Positions 45,651-55,012 of a stretch of 64,000 nt of DNA are shown one piece after another. The translations under genes and the position numbers were made by a program. Numbering within the stretch: position 1 is the first letter of the stretch; each line of letters starts with the position of its first letter. The notes under the pieces are model-generated. The model was not told where the DNA came from, ran no database searches, and was given only the letters and a program-made list of their open reading frames with translations. Source of the DNA: Prescottella agglutinans (GTDB taxonomy: Bacteria > Actinomycetota > Actinomycetes > Mycobacteriales > Mycobacteriaceae); the NCBI RefSeq assembly GCF_004011865.1, contig NZ_RKLP01000006.1, forward strand, positions 1 through 64,000, read 5' to 3'.

Positions 45651-46205
45651 GTGTTCGGAGTCGTGTCGGAAGTCGAATCGGTCGTACCGGTCGCGTCGAG
45701 GATGCGGCCGAGGCCGGCGTCGGGGTTGGCCCCGAGGTCGGCGGGAATGCCGGGGATCGCGGGCGGGTGCGGATCCTCCGGTCGGCGTCCGGTGTCGGTG
45801 CAGGCGACGACGTTGCTCCGTCGCGCCGACCGCCTGTTGTCGGAGGCGGCCGGGGCCGGGGAGCCTGCGGAGCGTTTCCGCTGCGCCTACCTCGCCGCCC
45901 TGCGCGGCGCGGCCGCAGTCCTCGCTGCGGCGGAGGGGCAGGCTCGTGCGGCGGCGTCGCGGCGGCCGCGTTCCCGGAGCGCGTGGGTGCTCATGGTCCG
46001 TGCGGCGCCCGAGTTCGCGGCATGGGCCGACTACTTCGCCGAGCACTCGGCGTTGCGCGCGGCGATCGAGGCGGGCGTGACGCGCGCGGTCTCGGATGCC
46101 GATGCCGACCGGTTCTACGGGGAGGTGGGTCGGTTCCTCACCGCGGTGGAGGATTTCCTGCCCGAGGTGGGTCGGAGTGGGCGTGATCGGGGCATCTCCG
46201 GGTAG
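45651..46205 (+). CDS. SAV_6107-like HEPN domain protein, probable SOS gene
   Basis: The 184-residue protein has a variable, low-complexity N-terminus (1-50). The helical core (ATTLLRRADRLLSEA, RFRCAYLAALRGAAAVLAA, FAAWADYFAEHSALRAAIEAG, FYGEVGRFLTAVEDFLPEV) resembles the SAV_6107 HEPN family. The usual HEPN Rx4-6H RNase motif is not evident. GTG at 45651 has GGAG at 9 nt; GTG at 45663 with GGGAGG at 10 nt is equally good. LexA control is predicted from the upstream box. It has no partner gene downstream on the same operon. A stem (46205-46229) follows the stop. Confidence 0.68.
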   Translation: MFGVVSEVESVVPVASRMRPRPASGLAPRSAGMPGIAGGCGSSGRRPVSVQATTLLRRADRLLSEAAGAGEPAERFRCAYLAALRGAAAVLAAAEGQARAAASRRPRSRSAWVLMVRAAPEFAAWADYFAEHSALRAAIEAGVTRAVSDADADRFYGEVGRFLTAVEDFLPEVGRSGRDRGISG

Positions 46206-46229
46206 TGTCCGGCGGGTGATTCCGGACAC
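46205..46229 (+). terminator. Small hairpin after HEPN gene
   Basis: GTGTCCGG and CCGGACAC form an 8-bp stem with a 9-nt loop immediately after the HEPN stop. It is weak as a terminator. Confidence 0.4.
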
Positions 46230-46410
46230 GTTGGCGGAGCTGCGGGTCGCGGTGTCCCAGATCGTCATGGATTCGTCGAGAACTCGTCGATGGAGTAGCT
46301 GGTACGGGACCGACTCTCCTCGTATTATTGAATTCAGGTAACCGTCAGTCCGTTACCCACCTCACCGCACCGCGGATGAGGTGCCAACTCTTAGTGCCGG
46401 GGGAGGTACC
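46230..46410 (+). promoter_or_regulatory. DUF3040 gene upstream region with GGTAAC inverted repeat
   Basis: GGTAAC (46337-46342) and GTTACC (46352-46357) form a perfect inverted repeat with a 9-bp spacer in an AT-rich patch (TATTATTGAATTC), about 55 bp before the DUF3040 start. It is a candidate operator; MtrA recognises GTAAC half-sites, usually as direct repeats, so the match is loose. A 41-codon frame starting at 46216 lies here but has no domain. Confidence 0.4.
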
Positions 46411-46839
46411 GTGCCACTCTCCGAGCACGAGCAGCGCATGCTCGACCAGATCGAGAGCGCGCTCTACGCCGAGGATCCCAAGTTCGCGTCCACTGTGAGG
46501 GGCGGGCGAATGCGTGCCCCCTCCGGCAAGCGTCGGTTGCAGGCGGTGGCCCTCTTCGTTTTGGGTCTCGTTCTTCTCGTCGTGGGCGTGGCTGTGAATG
46601 TGAGGTTGGGCGAATTCCCGATCATCAGTCTGATCGGATTCGTCGTGATGTTCGGTGCCGGAATCCTCTTTCTTCTCGGCGGAGGAAAGAGCCATCTGGC
46701 GGCGGTTCCCGATGGGGACGGCTCTCCGGGCACGTCGGGCGGATCGCATCCGCGTAAGTCCCATGGCGGCAAGAAGTCGGGTGGCGGCTTCTCTTCCCGC
46801 ATGGAAGACCGATTCCGTCGGAGATTCGAACAGGAGTAG
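46411..46839 (+). CDS. DUF3040 membrane protein (Rv2169c type)
   Basis: The 142-residue protein begins P-L-S-E-H-E-Q-R-M-L-D-Q-I-E, the DUF3040 signature. It has two transmembrane helices (about 49-67 and 73-93) and a polar, Gly/Ser/Lys/Arg-rich C-terminal tail ending in an Arg-rich helix. GTG at 46411 follows GGGGAGG by 5 nt. It precedes mraZ in many actinobacteria, but a strong terminator separates them here. The function is unknown. Confidence 0.9.
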   Translation: MPLSEHEQRMLDQIESALYAEDPKFASTVRGGRMRAPSGKRRLQAVALFVLGLVLLVVGVAVNVRLGEFPIISLIGFVVMFGAGILFLLGGGKSHLAAVPDGDGSPGTSGGSHPRKSHGGKKSGGGFSSRMEDRFRRRFEQE

Positions 46840-46854
46840 GTCGTAGTTTTTCGA

Positions 46855-46896
46855 AAACGGTGATGGCGTGGCCCTCGGGTCACGCCATCACTGTTT
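46855..46896 (+). terminator. Terminator after DUF3040 gene
   Basis: AAACGGTGATGGCGTG pairs with CACGCCATCACTGTTT (16 bp, one G-T) around a 10-nt loop, 15 bp after the stop, with a short T-rich tail. Confidence 0.85.
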
Positions 46897-46940
46897 CTGT
46901 GCCCCGCTGTCGTGACGGCCCGTCGGGTGCGACACGCGCT

Positions 46941-47001
46941 CCCCACATCCCTCCACGACGACTCCCCACCGTTCCCCACCGGGATGCCCCACCGCTCCCC
47001 A
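46941..47001 (-). promoter_or_regulatory. Distal cluster of TGGGG repeats (MraZ-like sites)
   Basis: Five CCCCA pentamers (TGGGG on the minus strand) occur at 46941, 46964, 46974, 46987 and 46997. Two pairs have an exact 5-nt spacer (10-bp period), the geometry recognised by MraZ (TGGGN-N5-TGGGN). They lie about 350-410 bp before mraZ and on the opposite strand from the proximal boxes. Confidence 0.55.
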
Positions 47002-47228
47002 CCGGTGAGATCGGGACTCGCGATGCGGCGCTCCCGGCTCGGCCGCCCGTGCCGGCGGCGCCTCGAGCTGGGATTTTGTTGATCTTGAAATGCGCGTACC
47101 GGACCAGGCGGGCGCGCGACGCGCGTGTCCGCCGTCACCCATCGATGCTTCCCCCACTTCGCCCCGCGGCTGTGAGCTGCACTTATCGGACGGAACTTGT
47201 CAAATCTGGGTTCTGATCGGATTGAAAG

Positions 47229-47253
47229 TGGAGGGAAGTGGGGTAAAGTGGCG
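47229..47253 (+). promoter_or_regulatory. MraZ boxes in the mraZ promoter region
   Basis: TGGAG, TGGGG and TGGCG at 47229, 47239 and 47249 recur with exact 10-bp spacing, each preceded by AAG or AG. This is the MraZ box arrangement. A possible -35 TTGTCA lies at 47197-47202, so the boxes would cover the start of the transcript and allow autorepression. Confidence 0.75.
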
Positions 47254-47351
47254 GGCAGCGGATCGTGCGAGCGACCCGCAAGAAATGCGGGACGGTACCA
47301 ACCGGTATCGACCCACATGTTCGCCACAGGGCCCCGGTGGGAGGTGTCGAG

Positions 47352-47783
47352 ATGTTTCTCGGTACCTACACGCCGAAGCTCGACGACAAAGGGCGGCTCA
47401 CGCTGCCCGCGAAGTTCCGGGACGCGTTGGCGGGAGGGTTGATGGTCACGAAAGGGCAGGACCACAGCCTTGCGGTGTATCCCCGTGAGGAGTTCACCGC
47501 ACTCGCGCGTCGTGCAGCGGCGGCTTCCCGCAGCAACCCACAGGCACGTGCGTTCGTGCGCGGGTTGGCGTCGGGAACCGACGAACAGCACCCCGATGCC
47601 CAGGGGCGGATCACGCTCTCCGCGGACCATCGCCGCTATGCGGGGCTGTCCAAGGAGTGCGTCGTAATCGGATCGGTCGATTTCCTCGAGATCTGGGACG
47701 CCCGAGCTTGGGAGTCCTACCTCGCGGAGCACGAAGAAAGCTACTCACAAGCCAGAGACGAGGCGCTCGAGGGGATCTTCTAG
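47352..47783 (+). CDS. mraZ: Transcriptional regulator MraZ
   Basis: First gene of the dcw cluster and a DNA-binding repressor of its own operon. The 143-residue protein has two SpoVT/AbrB-like MraZ repeats, each with a DxxGR motif: [14 protein letters not shown] near residue 12 and [17 protein letters not shown] near 83. ATG at 47352 has GGGAGG 8 nt upstream. The open frame upstream is not coding. Tandem MraZ boxes lie 100-125 bp before the start. 270 bp separate it from rsmH. Confidence 0.95.
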   Translation: MFLGTYTPKLDDKGRLTLPAKFRDALAGGLMVTKGQDHSLAVYPREEFTALARRAAAASRSNPQARAFVRGLASGTDEQHPDAQGRITLSADHRRYAGLSKECVVIGSVDFLEIWDARAWESYLAEHEESYSQARDEALEGIF

Positions 47784-47825
47784 CCCACCGACGCCGGCGA
47801 GTGCCGCGAGGCCTCTGCCCGAGTG

Positions 47826-47895
47826 TGACCCTGACGCACTTCCCCAGCGCCAGGTTCACCACCGGGACCCTGACGCTCTTCCCCAGCGCCAGGTT
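47826..47895 (+). repeat. Two-copy hairpin-forming repeat between mraZ and rsmH
   Basis: A 31-bp unit occurs at 47826-47856 and 47865-47895 with one mismatch (period 39 bp). Each copy can fold as an 8-bp stem (CCTGACGC with GCGCCAGG, one mismatch). The 269-bp mraZ-rsmH spacer is otherwise featureless. A role in attenuation or mRNA processing inside the dcw operon is possible. Confidence 0.75.
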
Positions 47896-48052
47896 CCTCG
47901 ATCGGACAGGGACCTCGAGGCATTCGCCCTCCCCGGAGAAGTGACGTTCGCGAGTTTCGTTGCAGGACAGACCCGCTGCCGACGATTCGCAAACCCGCAC
48001 CTCCGACACCCGAACAATGCACAGCCGCAATCGAGCAGGAGCCGGAGGAAAC

Positions 48053-49069
48053 ATGGTCGACGGCGAGGACGACAACCAGTCCGTCCCCGACGAGTTCGGT
48101 CATGTCCCGGTACTGCTGCACCGCGCGGACGAACTCCTGGGGCCGGCCATCACCGCCGACAACCCGCGCGGCGACGGCGCGGTGATGATCGACGCCACCC
48201 TCGGTCTGGGCGGACACTCCGAGTACTTCCTGCGCACCTATCCCGGGCTGCACCTGATCGGTCTCGACCGGGACCCGGAGGCGCTGCGGATCGCGTCCGG
48301 GCGGCTGGCTCCCTATGCCGACCGGACGACGTTCGTGCACACGCGCTACGACGGGATCGTCGACGCGCTCGACCAGGCCGGGCTCGACTCGATCGGCACC
48401 GTGCACGCGATCCTCTTCGATCTCGGTGTGTCGTCGATGCAGCTCGACGAGGCGGACCGTGGATTCGCGTACTCCGTCGACGCGCCGCTGGACATGCGGA
48501 TGAATCCGACGACGGGCATCACCGCCGCCGAGGTGCTCAACACCTACAGCCACGGTGAGCTCGCACGCATCCTGAGCACCTACGGCGAGGAGCGTTTCGC
48601 GGGCCGGATCGCGTCGGAGATCGTGCGGCGCCGTCAGAAGCAGCCGTTCACCACGAGCGCCGCGCTGGTCGAGCTCATCTACGACGCCATTCCCGCCGCG
48701 ACCCGCCGCACCGGCGGCCACCCCGCCAAGCGGACGTTCCAGGCGCTGCGTGTCGAGGTCAACGGCGAGCTCGATTCACTGCGCGCGGCCGTCCCGGCGG
48801 CGCTCGACGCCCTCGCGGTCGGCGGTCGCGTCGTCTTCATGTCGTACCAGTCCCTCGAGGACCGCGTCGTCAAGCAGGAGCTGACCCCGCTGTCCAAGTC
48901 GAAGACGCCGGAAGGCCTGCCCGTGGAGTTGCCGGGCATGGGACCGGAGTTCCGGATCCTCACTCGTGGCGCCGAGCGCGCGTCCGAGCAGGAGATCGAG
49001 GACAACCCGAGAGCAGCGCCGGTGCGGTTGCGCGCGGCGGAGCGAATCGCGAGGAGGGAGACGGCATGA
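48053..49069 (+). CDS. rsmH: 16S rRNA (cytosine1402-N4)-methyltransferase RsmH
   Basis: SAM-dependent enzyme (formerly MraW) methylating C1402 of 16S rRNA. The 338-residue protein shows the SAM loop [14 protein letters not shown] near residue 46, the acidic [22 protein letters not shown] and the C-terminal [17 protein letters not shown] at 48053 follows GGAGGAAAC, which overrules the ATG 33 bp upstream. The stop overlaps ftsL as ATGA. Confidence 0.96.
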   Translation: MVDGEDDNQSVPDEFGHVPVLLHRADELLGPAITADNPRGDGAVMIDATLGLGGHSEYFLRTYPGLHLIGLDRDPEALRIASGRLAPYADRTTFVHTRYDGIVDALDQAGLDSIGTVHAILFDLGVSSMQLDEADRGFAYSVDAPLDMRMNPTTGITAAEVLNTYSHGELARILSTYGEERFAGRIASEIVRRRQKQPFTTSAALVELIYDAIPAATRRTGGHPAKRTFQALRVEVNGELDSLRAAVPAALDALAVGGRVVFMSYQSLEDRVVKQELTPLSKSKTPEGLPVELPGMGPEFRILTRGAERASEQEIEDNPRAAPVRLRAAERIARRETA

Positions 49070-49758
49070 CTGTTCAGGTGGCTTCCACCACGCGGGTCCG
49101 ACGGTCCACCGCGGCACAACGGGCGTACGAGCGTCGTCAGCAGCGCGCCACGGTGACCGCCGGTGCCGGCGCCGGCGCCGGCGCAGGCACCCGACCCGCG
49201 TCGCCGGCGTCGAATCGGTCCTCGCTCGGCTCGTCGTCGCGCACGATCGTCGCGCGGGTCCCGTTCGTGGCCACCATCCTCGGCCTGCTGTGCATGGGAC
49301 TTGCGACGACGCTGCTGCTGACGACCCGGTCGGCAGAGGATTCGTACCAACTGGCCGACGCCCGGGCACACAACCAGAGCCTGCGGGAGCAGACGGCGGC
49401 GCTGCAGCGCGAGGTCGCCGCCGGCAACTCCGCACCGGTTCTCGCCGAGAAGGCGGCCGAGCAGGGGCTGATCCCGGCCAAGGATCCCGCCCGCCTGCTC
49501 CTCGATACCGACGGCACTGTGCACGTGATCGGCACCCCGAAGCCCGCCGAGGGCAAGCCCGTCGCGCCGCTGGACCGGACTCCCGCGCCCACACCGGCTC
49601 CGGCGGCACCGGCCCCGCAGGTCCACGCGTCGACACCGTCACCCACGACGGCGCCCGCCACACCGGCGCCGGTCAATGACGGCCGAGTCCAGGCGCGCGG
49701 TGAACAATCGACTCTCGTGACGGTCATCACTCAGCCCCCGGCAGGTGCGCGGCAGTGA
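49066..49758 (+). CDS. ftsL: Cell division protein FtsL
   Basis: Bitopic divisome protein that works with FtsQ/FtsB-type partners to activate FtsW-PbpB. The 230-residue actinobacterial form has a basic cytoplasmic region with an Ala-Gly dipeptide run (residues 33-40, encoded by a GCCGGC repeat), one transmembrane helix (about 67-87), a coiled coil (about 90-128) and a long Pro/Ala/Thr-rich extracytoplasmic tail. ATG overlaps the rsmH stop and its own stop overlaps pbpB as GTGA. Assigned largely from position and topology. Confidence 0.88.
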   Translation: MTVQVASTTRVRRSTAAQRAYERRQQRATVTAGAGAGAGAGTRPASPASNRSSLGSSSRTIVARVPFVATILGLLCMGLATTLLLTTRSAEDSYQLADARAHNQSLREQTAALQREVAAGNSAPVLAEKAAEQGLIPAKDPARLLLDTDGTVHVIGTPKPAEGKPVAPLDRTPAPTPAPAAPAPQVHASTPSPTTAPATPAPVNDGRVQARGEQSTLVTVITQPPAGARQ

Positions 49759-51656
49759 CGTCCCCGGGTGGACGCGCTCCGGCCCCACGCCGGCGCCGCC
49801 CGGCGTCCCCGCCCCCGCGCAGGTCGCGGGGGCGGAAGGCGTCCCAGCGGCGCACCGATTCGTTCGGGTTCCGGCTCAAGTACGGGCGGGCGACCATGCT
49901 CGTCGCGCTCGGCGTCGTGGCACTCCAGTTGTTGTGGGTGCAGGGTGTCGACGCGCCCCGACTGTCGGCGGAGGCGGCCAACCAGCGGGCCACGACGGTC
50001 ACGCTGCCGGCCGTACGCGGCGCGATCGTCGACCGCAGCGGCAACAAGCTCGCATACACCCTCGATGCGAAGGCGCTCACCTTCCAGCCGGTGCGCGAGC
50101 GCAAGAACATGGAGGAACTGCGCGCCAAGGACGAGACCGCTCCCGATCCGGAGACCCGGCTGAAGGAGATCGCGCAGGGTATCCACGAGCGGCTCGGCGA
50201 CACGGTGTCCGAGAGCGATCTGCTGAAGAAGCTGGAGAGCGACGAGACGTTCGTCTACCTGGCGCGCAGCGTCGACCCGGCGGTGGCCGCCGACATCGCG
50301 GACGAGTTCCCGGAGGTCGGGCTCGAGCGACAGGACATCCGCGAGTACCCCGGTGGTTCCCTCGCCGCGAACATCGTCGGCGCGACCGGATGGGACGGCC
50401 ACGGTCTGCTCGGACTCGAGGACTCGATGGACTCGACCCTCGCGGGTAAGGACGGCAAGGAGACACACGACCGCGGTTCGGACGGTGCGGTGATCCCCGG
50501 CAGCCGGCGCGACCTGCAACCGGCGGTGGACGGTTCCACGGTGGAACTGACGATCGACTCGGATCTGCAGTACTACGTGCAGCAGCAGGCCCAGCAGGCG
50601 AAGGACCTGTCCGGTGCGAAGAACGCCTCGGTCGTGGTGCTCGACGCGAAGAACTCCGAAGTGCTCGCGATGACCAACGACGGCACGTTCAACCCGGCGA
50701 TCGGGGTCGGCAACAATCCGCCGACCGCGCAGATGGGCAACCTTCCGGTGAGTTCGCCGTTCGAGCCGGGCTCGGTCAACAAGATCGTCACCGCGGCCGC
50801 CGCGATCGAGTACGGGCTGACCACGCCGGACGAGGTGCTGCAGGTACCGGGGTCGATCCAGATGGCCGGCGTCTCGGTGAAGGACGCGTGGGCGCACGGC
50901 GTCGCGCCGTACACCTCGACGGGCGTGTTCGGGAAGTCGTCCAACGTCGGGACCCTGATGCTCGCCGATCGGGTCGGCGAGGAACGCTACGCCGACATGC
51001 TGCACCGGTTCGGGCTCGGCCAGGCGACCGGCGTCGGCCTGCCCGGTGAGAGCGCCGGCAGCGTCCCCGAACTGGAGGACTGGTCCGGCGGTACGTTCGC
51101 CAACCTGCCGATCGGTCAGGGCCTGTCGATGACGCTGCTGCAGATGACCGGCATGTACCAGGCGATGGCCAACGACGGCGAGCGCATCGCGCCGCGGATC
51201 GTCAAGTCGACCGTCGCGCCGGACGGCACGCGGACCGAGACCGAGCGGCCCGAACCGGTCCACGTGGTCAGCAAGGAGACCGCCCGCACCGTGCGCGACA
51301 TGTTCCGATCGGTCACCCAGAAGGATCCGATGGGCTACCAGCAGGGCACCGGGCCGCAGGCCGCGGTAGAGGGCTACCAGATCACCGGCAAGACCGGCAC
51401 CGCGCAGCAGGTCGATCCGGTGTGCAAGTGCTACTCGAACTCGAACTATTGGATCACGTTCGCCGGCATCGCTCCGGCCGACGATCCGCGCTACGTCATC
51501 GGCATCATGCTCGACGCGCCGGTGCGTGGTGTCGACGGCGGCGGCGGCCAGTCGGCCGCACCGCTGTTCCACAACATCGCGTCGTGGCTGCTGCAGCGTG
51601 AGAGCGTGCCGTTGTCACCGGACCCGGGTCGGCGGCTGGTGCTGCAGGCCGACTGA
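49755..51656 (+). CDS. pbpB: Septal peptidoglycan transpeptidase PbpB (FtsI)
   Basis: Class B penicillin-binding protein that cross-links septal wall with FtsW. The 633-residue protein has an Arg/Pro-rich cytoplasmic tail, one helix (about 47-65), a dimerisation domain (90-250) and a transpeptidase domain. The active-site motifs are S-V-N-K near residue 338, S-S-N near 394 and K-T-G-T near 545. GTG at 49755 overlaps the ftsL stop. 189 bp of spacer follow before murE, so murE may have a second promoter there. Confidence 0.95.
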   Translation: MTSPGGRAPAPRRRRPASPPPRRSRGRKASQRRTDSFGFRLKYGRATMLVALGVVALQLLWVQGVDAPRLSAEAANQRATTVTLPAVRGAIVDRSGNKLAYTLDAKALTFQPVRERKNMEELRAKDETAPDPETRLKEIAQGIHERLGDTVSESDLLKKLESDETFVYLARSVDPAVAADIADEFPEVGLERQDIREYPGGSLAANIVGATGWDGHGLLGLEDSMDSTLAGKDGKETHDRGSDGAVIPGSRRDLQPAVDGSTVELTIDSDLQYYVQQQAQQAKDLSGAKNASVVVLDAKNSEVLAMTNDGTFNPAIGVGNNPPTAQMGNLPVSSPFEPGSVNKIVTAAAAIEYGLTTPDEVLQVPGSIQMAGVSVKDAWAHGVAPYTSTGVFGKSSNVGTLMLADRVGEERYADMLHRFGLGQATGVGLPGESAGSVPELEDWSGGTFANLPIGQGLSMTLLQMTGMYQAMANDGERIAPRIVKSTVAPDGTRTETERPEPVHVVSKETARTVRDMFRSVTQKDPMGYQQGTGPQAAVEGYQITGKTGTAQQVDPVCKCYSNSNYWITFAGIAPADDPRYVIGIMLDAPVRGVDGGGGQSAAPLFHNIASWLLQRESVPLSPDPGRRLVLQAD

Positions 51657-51845
51657 CCACCTGCCGGGGTGACGATTCCCACGTGAGCGGGCGGGCCTGA
51701 CGTGCTGGCTCGTCCGTCGGGCGTCACCGCCGGTAATCTGACACGTCGATCTGTGTCGAACGTATCGGCGAGGATCGCGCGACAACCACAGACCACCGAA
51801 CCGCAGTCCCGTAAGTACCGACCGACCCGAGAGGACCCATCGCCT

Positions 51846-53507
51846 GTGCTTCCGAGTCCGCAGCCTTCCACGCCGGACACGGCGCCGGGAAGCGGTCTTC
51901 GCCCCACGAATCCGCCGCTGACCGACCTCACGGAGTTGGCGGCGACGATCGGTGCCCGGATCGAATGGGTGCCGTCGGAGCCGGTGGGTGGACGTGAACC
52001 GGCGACCGTCACCGGTGTCGAACTGCGCGCGCAGGCGGTCCGGCCGGGCGACCTGTTCGCGGCGCTGCCCGGGGCGCACACGCACGGTGCGGAGTTCGTC
52101 TCGACCGCGCTCGACGCGGGTGCGGCGGCGGTGTTCACCGACGACGCCGGGCTCGCATCGGTCACCGCGCGCCTCGGCTCCGCCGAAGCGGTCGCACCGT
52201 TCCCGGTCGTGGTGCATCCGGATCCTCGCGGCGCGCTCGGGGAGGTCTCGGCCACCATCTACGGCCGCGCGTCCGAGCGGATGCAGGTGATCGGCATCAC
52301 CGGCACGTCCGGCAAGACGACGACGTCGTATCTGATCGAGGCGGGGCTCGCCGCCGCCGGACGCAGCATCGGCCTGGTCGGCACCATCGAGACCCGTGTC
52401 GAGGGGCACCGCGTCCCGAGCGCCCTCACCACCCCGGAGGCGCCGCAACTGCACGCGCTGTTCGCGGCGATGCTCGAGCGGGGCATCGACACCGTGGTGA
52501 TGGAGGTGTCGAGTCACGCGTTGGCGCTGGGGCGGGTGGACGGAGTCCGCTTCTCGATCGGTGCGTTCACGAACCTGTCCCAGGACCACCTCGACTTCCA
52601 CAAGGACTTCGACGACTACTTCGGCGCCAAGAGTCGGTTGTTCGCGGCCGACTCGACGGTGCGCGCCGAGCGCGCGGTGGTCTGCGTCGACGACGAGTGG
52701 GGTGTCCGCATGGCCGACATCGCACGCCGCGCCCACCCGGACCGGTCCGACGCGGTCGCGACGGTGTCGACCCGCGCCGCAGGCGACTGGACCGCGGGCT
52801 CGGCGCACGCCGTCCCGTCGGGCAACCAGATCTTCACCCTCACGGGGCCGGACGGTGCCGCGCACGAGGTGTCGCTGCGCCTGCCGGGCCACTACAACGT
52901 TGCCAACGCGGCCCTCGCGGTGGCGGTGTGCGCGGCCGCCGGCGCCGATGTGGATGCGGCGCTCGCCGGTATCGGCGAGGTGGACGTGCCCGGGCGGGTG
53001 CAGCGCGTCGAGCGCGGGCAGGACTTCATGGCCGTCGTCGACTATGCGCACAAGCCGGCGGCGCTCGAGGCGGTCATCGCGACCCTGCGCGGCCAGGCCG
53101 AGGGCCGGATCGCGGTCGTCGTCGGGGCCGGCGGGGACCGCGACAGCGGCAAGCGCGCGCTGATGGGGGAGGCCGGTGCCCGCGGCGCGGACCTGCTGGT
53201 GATCACCGACGACAATCCGCGCACCGAGAACCCGGACGCGATCCGGGCCGCGCTGGTCCAGGGCGCGCTGGCCGTCCCGGCGACCGAGCGCGGCGAGGTC
53301 CGCGAGATCGGCGACCGCGGCGAGGCGATCGCCGCGGCGGTCCGGTGGGCGCGCCGGGGCGACGTGGTCCTGGTGGCCGGCAAGGGCCACGAGACCGGTC
53401 AGGAGATCCACGGGGTGAAGTACCCATTCGACGACCGCGAGGTCCTGGGAGAGGCGATCGATCGGATCGCTTCCGGAGAAGGCCCCGCACACGGAGGAAA
53501 CGCATGA
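51846..53507 (+). CDS. murE: UDP-MurNAc-Ala-Glu:meso-DAP ligase
   Basis: Adds meso-diaminopimelate to the UDP-MurNAc-dipeptide. The 553-residue protein has the Mur ligase P-loop GITGTSGKTTT near residue 151 and VMEVSSHAL. The DNPR motif near 455 indicates mDAP rather than lysine as substrate. GTG at 51846 (V-L-P-S-P-Q) has GAGAGGA about 11 nt upstream. The longer frame from 51702 is unlikely. TAATCT at 51734-51739 may be a promoter in the spacer. The stop overlaps murF as ATGA. Confidence 0.95.
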   Translation: MLPSPQPSTPDTAPGSGLRPTNPPLTDLTELAATIGARIEWVPSEPVGGREPATVTGVELRAQAVRPGDLFAALPGAHTHGAEFVSTALDAGAAAVFTDDAGLASVTARLGSAEAVAPFPVVVHPDPRGALGEVSATIYGRASERMQVIGITGTSGKTTTSYLIEAGLAAAGRSIGLVGTIETRVEGHRVPSALTTPEAPQLHALFAAMLERGIDTVVMEVSSHALALGRVDGVRFSIGAFTNLSQDHLDFHKDFDDYFGAKSRLFAADSTVRAERAVVCVDDEWGVRMADIARRAHPDRSDAVATVSTRAAGDWTAGSAHAVPSGNQIFTLTGPDGAAHEVSLRLPGHYNVANAALAVAVCAAAGADVDAALAGIGEVDVPGRVQRVERGQDFMAVVDYAHKPAALEAVIATLRGQAEGRIAVVVGAGGDRDSGKRALMGEAGARGADLLVITDDNPRTENPDAIRAALVQGALAVPATERGEVREIGDRGEAIAAAVRWARRGDVVLVAGKGHETGQEIHGVKYPFDDREVLGEAIDRIASGEGPAHGGNA

Positions 53508-55012
53508 TCCCGATGACGCTCGCCCAGATCGCACAGGCGGTCGGCGGGACGCTTCACGACGTCGACGATCCGTCGGCCACCGTCTCGGGAACGGTGGAGT
53601 TCGATTCCCGCAAGGTCACCCCGGGTGGCCTGTTCCTGGCGTTGCCGGGCGCGCGGGTGGACGGGCACGACCATGCCGCCGGTGCGGTCGCGGCCGGTGC
53701 GGTCGCGGTGCTGGCGGCCCGGCCCGTCGGTGTCCCGGCGATCGTGGTCGAACCGCTCGGCCCGTCGGGCAGCGCGGCGTTGGCCCTCGAGCACGACCGC
53801 GACGGCTCCGGTGCCGCGGTGCTCGAGGCGCTCGCCAAGCTGGCCCGTGCGAGCGTCGACCGGCTCACGGCCGAGTCGGGGCTGACCGTCGTGGGCGTCA
53901 CGGGCTCGTCGGGCAAGACGTCGACGAAGGACCTGCTCGCGGCCGTGCTGGCTCCGCTCGGTGCCGTCGTCGCCCCGCCCGGCTCCTTCAACAACGAGCT
54001 CGGCCATCCGTGGACGGCGTTGCGGGCCGACGCCGACACCCGGTTCCTGGTGTTGGAGATGTCGGCCCGCGGTCGCGGGCACATCGCGGCCCTCGCGAAG
54101 ACCGCGCCGCCGCGCATCGGTGTGGTGCTCAACGTCGGCACCGCGCACCTCGGTGAGTTCGGGTCGCGTGAGGCGATCGCCGAGACCAAGGGTGAGCTGC
54201 CGGCGTCGCTGCCGTCGGCCGCCGAGGGGGGCGTCGCCGTGCTCAACGCCGACGACCCGCTGGTCGCCGCGATGGCCAAGCGCACCAAGGCCCGTGTCGT
54301 GCTGGTCGGGCTGTCCGGCAACGCCGACGTCCGCGCGACCGACGTCCGCCTCGACGACCAGGCCCGGGCCGCCTTCACGCTGACCTGCTCGGCTGGCAGC
54401 GTCCCCATCACCCTCGCGGTGCACGGCGAGCACCACATCGGCAACGCGCTCGCCGCCGCCGCGGTCGCGCTCGAGTGCGGCGCGACGCTCGACCAGATCG
54501 CCGCCGCCCTGGGTGGGGCCGCGCCGGTGTCCGCGCGCCGGATGGAGGTCCGGGACCGCGCCGACGGCGTCACCGTCGTCAACGATTCGTACAACGCCAA
54601 CCCCGACTCGATGCGCGCTGCGATCAAGGCGTTGGTGTCGATGGCGAAGTCCGGGCGCGGCCCGGCACGCCGGACGTGGGCGGTCCTCGGCGAAATGGCG
54701 GAACTCGGGCCAGAATCAGTCGTCGAACACGACGCGATCGGACGGTTCTCGGTGCGCCTGGACGTGACCAAGCTGATCCTCGTGGGTCCGGGCCGTCCTG
54801 TGCGGGCGATGTACCAGGGAGCGGTGATGGAAGGTTCGTGGGGTGACGAGGCGGTCCACGTTCCCGACAGCGCGAGCGCGATCGCTCTGCTGGAGCGGGA
54901 GTTGCAGGCCGGTGATCTCGTGCTGGTGAAGGCCTCGCAGTCGATCGGCTTGTGGGAGGTCGCGGACGCTGTGCTCGCCGCGCCGGTGACGGATTCGGAG
55001 GCGTCGCAGTGA
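53504..55012 (+). CDS. murF: UDP-MurNAc-tripeptide:D-Ala-D-Ala ligase
   Basis: Adds D-Ala-D-Ala to complete the UDP-MurNAc-pentapeptide. The 502-residue Mur ligase has [15 protein letters not shown] near residue 130, [13 protein letters not shown] (MurF type), [13 protein letters not shown] and [14 protein letters not shown] at 53504 overlaps the murE stop; the stop overlaps mraY as GTGA. Confidence 0.96.
   Translation: MIPMTLAQIAQAVGGTLHDVDDPSATVSGTVEFDSRKVTPGGLFLALPGARVDGHDHAAGAVAAGAVAVLAARPVGVPAIVVEPLGPSGSAALALEHDRDGSGAAVLEALAKLARASVDRLTAESGLTVVGVTGSSGKTSTKDLLAAVLAPLGAVVAPPGSFNNELGHPWTALRADADTRFLVLEMSARGRGHIAALAKTAPPRIGVVLNVGTAHLGEFGSREAIAETKGELPASLPSAAEGGVAVLNADDPLVAAMAKRTKARVVLVGLSGNADVRATDVRLDDQARAAFTLTCSAGSVPITLAVHGEHHIGNALAAAAVALECGATLDQIAAALGGAAPVSARRMEVRDRADGVTVVNDSYNANPDSMRAAIKALVSMAKSGRGPARRTWAVLGEMAELGPESVVEHDAIGRFSVRLDVTKLILVGPGRPVRAMYQGAVMEGSWGDEAVHVPDSASAIALLERELQAGDLVLVKASQSIGLWEVADAVLAAPVTDSEASQ

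Noticed and set aside
46216-46341. 41-codon frame between HEPN and DUF3040 genes
   Set aside because: No ribosome binding site, no recognisable domain, and it runs into the GGTAAC inverted repeat. I could not support it as a gene.
49157-49190. GCCGGC-type short repeat as an independent repeat element
   Set aside because: It lies inside ftsL and simply encodes the Ala-Gly run in the cytoplasmic tail.
51756-51771. TCGAAC half-site upstream of murE as an SOS box
   Set aside because: Only one half matches; the partner (GTTCGA at the right spacing) is missing.
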